The position numbers and the translations under genes are program-made. Shown piece after piece: positions 5,208 to 8,165 of a DNA stretch of 8,165 bases. The DNA lies in NCBI GenBank assembly GCA_902766515.1, contig CACXEB010000075.1, positions 1 through 8,165 of the forward strand, read 5' to 3'. Position 1 is the first letter of the stretch, and each line of letters begins with the position of its first letter. This stretch comes from an uncultured Eubacteriales bacterium. Its GTDB lineage: Bacteria; Bacillota_A; Clostridia; Christensenellales; Aristaeellaceae. The notes under the pieces are model-generated. The model did no database searches and had not been told where the DNA came from. It was given only the letters and a program-made list of their open reading frames with translations.

Positions 5208-8108
5208 ATGGGGAAAAAACAGTGGTTCACCATCGCCGCCGTGTGCCTGATCATCTGCGTCATGGCGGGCGGGTTCCTGTGGTACGCGTCGGGAAGCGTC
5301 CGGGACAGCGACTCGAAAACGGACATGAAGATGGAAGGGATCCGGCTCGCCCTGGCCAACCTTTCGGCGGCGCAGGCGAAGGCGGACCGGGATTTTGAGG
5401 CGCAGCTCCGCGACAACCTGGGCCTGCTGTCGCTGCCGCTCAGGAGCATCGCCGCGCGGGATGGGGACAAAGCGATCCAGAATTACACGTACGGGTGCGT
5501 CCTGCGCCGGGACGGGGACCGGTACGTGCTGCCGGAGGATACCACGGCCCTCCCGGCGCTGGAGCCGCAGGCGTACGAGGGAGACATGCCCTACACACCG
5601 GCGGAGTGCCAGCCCTTCCGGGACGACGAAGGCGCTTTCTGGTCCCGCCTGCAGGACGCGGAGGACGACGGGTACGTCCTGTGCGCCTACCGCCGCCTGA
5701 CGGGCGACTATTATTACCTGTATTATATGCCGCTGTCCGGTGTGGAAACCTTTTTCCAGACCCGCTATGACACGGCGGCCGTGCTGGCCGGCACCGAAAC
5801 GATCTATGACGGGTACTTCGCCGCCTGGATCGAGGATGACGACGGATACCGCCCGTACTACGGGTCGGAATCCTTGGGCAGCTATGACCAGCCGTCGGAC
5901 CTCGGCATCGTGATCGGCAAGGGAAAGTCCGGGTTCCGGCCGGTGACCATCGGGGAAGAACGGTACATGTACGCGGTCTCCGCCCCGCGGCGGGTGCCGG
6001 CGCTGGGGAAGAACATCCGCATCGCCTACGTCATCCCCCATGACAGCTACTACGGGACGGCCTACGGCAACACCGTGGTCCTCCTGGTGATCGCGGCCGC
6101 GGTCTTCCTGGTGCTGACCGTCTGGGTCCTCTCCGCGCGGCGCGTGATGGGCGGCGGCACCGTCACCCAGACGCAGCGCAGGGTGTACGGCGCGAGGCAC
6201 CTGCGGCGGGTCGCCGTGTCCCTGGGCGCCGTGGGCTTCGTGGTGCTCCTGCTGACCGGCATGTACCTGCAGGCGCTCTCGGACATCTATAACAGCACGA
6301 CGACCTGCCAGAGCGCGCTGGACACGCTGCTGACCATGTCGGCGGAGAACAGCAGCCACGAGGAGCGGATCGCCGGCCAGCGCAGCGACCAGTACCTGAG
6401 CTACGCCCAGCGCATCGCCGTCCTGCTGGGGCTCTATCCGGAGCTGAAGACCCGGGAGCAGCTGGCGGAGATGAGCGGGACGATCGGCGCGGATTACCTG
6501 ATGCTGTTTGACGACAAGGGCCGGGAGATCCTGTCCGACGCCCCGTTCGTCAATCTGACCTATGGCGGGAGCGGCAGCAGCTCCACCTACGATTTCCGCC
6601 GCCTGATCTCCGGCGTGCAGAGCATCGTCCATCCCGCGCGCGTGGATGAGGTGACCGGGCTCAACCGCCAGCTGATCGGCGTCGCCATGGACGACGGCGA
6701 TGTCTCCGACGGTTACGCGTCGCTGATCGTGGCCGTGCTGCCGCTGGAAGCCGGCGAGGACGCCCTGTCCATGGGCGATATCATGCGGTCGCTGATCACG
6801 GTCGACGGCGTGATCTTCGCGGTCGATCATGCCGGGACCGTCATGGCCGCTTCGGCTCCCTCGCTGGTCGGGAAAAACGTCACCGAGCTGGGCATGAGGG
6901 AGCAGGACCTGCGCGACGGCTTCATGGACTTTTTCGCCCTGGACGGGACGGACCGGTACGGGTACGCCGTGGAGCAGGGGGAAACCCTCTACTATTCCGC
7001 GGTCAGGACAAGCTCGATGTTTGACAACCTCGTCGGCAACAGCCTGGTCCCCGGCCTGATCTTCCTGGCGGCCTACGCCCTGCTGGTCATCGTGCTGTTC
7101 CGCGGCTATACGGAAAAGGCGATCGACGGAAGCGGCGTTACGGTCGTCGACGACCACGACTGGGCCTACCGGGAGCGGGTGAAGGAGGAGGACGAACAGA
7201 AGCGCGGCTGGTGGGCGCGCAAGACGCCCGAAAGCAGGGCCGGCTTCGTCCTGATGGTCCTCCTGGCGGCCGGCCTCGCGGCCGTGGTCGTCATGTACAG
7301 CACCGGCGGCATGCGCGGCGGCAACATGGCGATCATCCCGTACGTGCTGGGCGGCGGCTGGACGCGCGGGTTCAACCTGTTCGCGCTGACGCTCATCGTC
7401 ATCCTGACCGGCGTTGTCGTGCTGGTCCTGCTGGGAATGCGCGGGCTGCTCAGCATCCTCTGCGGCGTCCTGGAGACCAAGGGCGAAACGGTCTGCCGCC
7501 TCAGCTTCAGCCTGCTGCGCTGCCTGGTCGTCATCGTGGGCCTGTTCTGCAGCCTGGAGGCCCTCGGGTTTGATCCCGCGACCCTGCTGGCCTCCCTGGG
7601 GATCTTCTCCCTGGCGCTCTCCCTGGGCGCCAAGGACCTGGTGGCGGACGTGCTGTCCGGCATCATGATCGTGTTCTCCGGCGAGTACCAGATCGGGGAT
7701 ATCGTGGAGATCGCCGGCTTCCGCGGCCGGGTGTGGGCGATCGGCGTGCGCTCCACGACCATCGTCAACAAGGACGGCCACATGAAGAACATCAGCAACC
7801 GCAACGTGTCCAACGTCATGAACCTGAGCCGCCTGAATTCCCGGTACACCCTGCACATCGCCATTCCCTACGACCAGCCGCTGGATGACGTGAAGGCGAT
7901 GCTGGACCGCGAGCTCCCCGCCATCGGCCGTGGCATCGACGGCATCGCCAACGGCCCGGCCTACGTGGGCGTCACCGGCATGGACGCCGGCTACGTCACC
8001 CTCGGCTTCTGCGCCGAATGCGCGGAGGAGGACATGGACAAGGTGTGCGACAAGATGAACGTCGCGATCAAGGCGCTGTTCGAAAAGCATGGGATACCAA
8101 TCAAATAG
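5208..8108 (+). CDS. Multidomain membrane protein: two extracytoplasmic sensor-like regions fused to a C-terminal MscS channel domain
   Basis: A 966-residue protein, more than three times the length of E. coli MscS. Predicted order: TM1 (about 7-29); extracytoplasmic region 1 (30-287); TM2 (288-310); short cytoplasmic loop; TM3 (335-357); extracytoplasmic region 2 (358-610); TM4 (612-635); charged cytoplasmic linker (about 636-677, including VKEEDEQKRGWWARK); TM5 (678-698); TM6 (722-745); TM7 (766-786); pore-lining helix (about 788-822). The pore helix is Gly/Ala/Leu-rich (LASLGIFSLALSLGAKDL). Next come EYQIGDIVEI (with GD at 830-831), the MscS beta-domain with GRVWAIGVRSTTI and NISNRNVSNVMN, and a C-terminal alpha/beta vestibule. 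Region 2 looks like a double Cache/PAS fold (DYLMLFDDKGREILS, later GVIFAVDHAGTVMAAS then GKNVTEL); region 1 is less clear but also starts with a long helix. Eight helices place the vestibule in the cytoplasm, as expected. GGAGG (5194-5198) lies 9 nt before the ATG. MscS assignment is strong; Cache assignment is inference. Likely role: ion or osmolyte efflux gated by tension and/or an external ligand. Confidence 0.88.
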   Translation: MGKKQWFTIAAVCLIICVMAGGFLWYASGSVRDSDSKTDMKMEGIRLALANLSAAQAKADRDFEAQLRDNLGLLSLPLRSIAARDGDKAIQNYTYGCVLRRDGDRYVLPEDTTALPALEPQAYEGDMPYTPAECQPFRDDEGAFWSRLQDAEDDGYVLCAYRRLTGDYYYLYYMPLSGVETFFQTRYDTAAVLAGTETIYDGYFAAWIEDDDGYRPYYGSESLGSYDQPSDLGIVIGKGKSGFRPVTIGEERYMYAVSAPRRVPALGKNIRIAYVIPHDSYYGTAYGNTVVLLVIAAAVFLVLTVWVLSARRVMGGGTVTQTQRRVYGARHLRRVAVSLGAVGFVVLLLTGMYLQALSDIYNSTTTCQSALDTLLTMSAENSSHEERIAGQRSDQYLSYAQRIAVLLGLYPELKTREQLAEMSGTIGADYLMLFDDKGREILSDAPFVNLTYGGSGSSSTYDFRRLISGVQSIVHPARVDEVTGLNRQLIGVAMDDGDVSDGYASLIVAVLPLEAGEDALSMGDIMRSLITVDGVIFAVDHAGTVMAASAPSLVGKNVTELGMREQDLRDGFMDFFALDGTDRYGYAVEQGETLYYSAVRTSSMFDNLVGNSLVPGLIFLAAYALLVIVLFRGYTEKAIDGSGVTVVDDHDWAYRERVKEEDEQKRGWWARKTPESRAGFVLMVLLAAGLAAVVVMYSTGGMRGGNMAIIPYVLGGGWTRGFNLFALTLIVILTGVVVLVLLGMRGLLSILCGVLETKGETVCRLSFSLLRCLVVIVGLFCSLEALGFDPATLLASLGIFSLALSLGAKDLVADVLSGIMIVFSGEYQIGDIVEIAGFRGRVWAIGVRSTTIVNKDGHMKNISNRNVSNVMNLSRLNSRYTLHIAIPYDQPLDDVKAMLDRELPAIGRGIDGIANGPAYVGVTGMDAGYVTLGFCAECAEEDMDKVCDKMNVAIKALFEKHGIPIK

Positions 8109-8133
8109 TCACTGTTCGCTTTGTGAACCGTGA
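8109..8133 (+). other. Stem-loop directly after the channel gene stop codon
   Basis: TCAC (8109-8112) pairs with GTGA (8130-8133), and GTTC (8114-8117) with GAAC (8125-8128), across one T/C mismatch and a 7-nt loop. It abuts the stop codon and the following terminator-like hairpin, making a tandem pair. Probably part of the transcript's 3' end structure. Confidence 0.45.
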
Positions 8134-8163
8134 CCGAAAGGGGGACTGGCGTCCCCCCTTCGG
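8134..8163 (+). terminator. Rho-independent terminator-like hairpin
   Basis: The 13-base arms 8134-8146 and 8151-8163 pair with a single A/C mismatch around the 4-nt loop TGGC; the core is GGGGGAC with GTCCCCC. It lies 25 bp beyond the stop of the channel gene. The window ends two bases later, so the expected T-tract cannot be confirmed. Confidence 0.65.
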
Positions 8164-8165
8164 GA

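Noticed and set aside
5058..8090. 1010-codon minus-strand open frame
   Set aside because: It is the antisense shadow of the channel gene in GC-rich DNA: His/Gln/Asp/Arg-rich, no recognisable domain and no Shine-Dalgarno site at its start.
1..8165. tRNA or rRNA genes, CRISPR arrays, insertion sequences or att sites
   Set aside because: Searched by eye on both strands: no cloverleaf, spaced repeat array, transposase or flanking inverted repeats seen; nearly all bases are explained by five genes and their control regions.

Overview
The window is GC-rich bacterial DNA with strong Shine-Dalgarno sites, AT-rich promoter islands and a CUT1/Lpl-type sugar importer that has no ATPase gene beside it. 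This fits a high-GC, Gram-positive-type gut or rumen Clostridia member (Bacillota). The placement is inferred from gene families and sequence style; no marker gene is present.

Layout. Positions 1-2625 (minus strand) hold a three-gene importer operon, read right to left: an LplB/YteP-type permease (1672-2625), an LplC/YtcP-type permease (744-1658), and the first 220 codons of an extracellular solute-binding protein that runs off the left edge (1-660). A stem-loop precedes the binding-protein gene. Positions 2626-2801 are the importer's leader and promoter region. Positions 2802-4961 (minus) encode a cytoplasmic GH112 beta-galactoside phosphorylase, the family of lacto-N-biose/galacto-N-biose phosphorylase and D-galactosyl-beta-1,4-L-rhamnose phosphorylase. 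Positions 4962-5207 are a divergent promoter region. Positions 5208-8108 (plus) encode a 966-residue membrane protein with two large extracytoplasmic sensor-like regions joined to a C-terminal MscS channel module. Hairpins, including a probable terminator, close the window.

Working model. The importer takes up a galactoside-containing oligosaccharide, and the phosphorylase splits it with inorganic phosphate to galactose-1-phosphate plus a second sugar. The phosphorylase and importer promoters carry the same upstream module: 33 of 47 bases match without gaps, and each copy lies exactly 15 bp from a perfect TATAAT. One unseen regulator, probably an activator because the -35 hexamers are poor, therefore likely controls both. 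This link is the strongest unexplained signal in the window. The sensor-MscS fusion is the most unusual protein; its relation to the sugar genes is only its divergent position.
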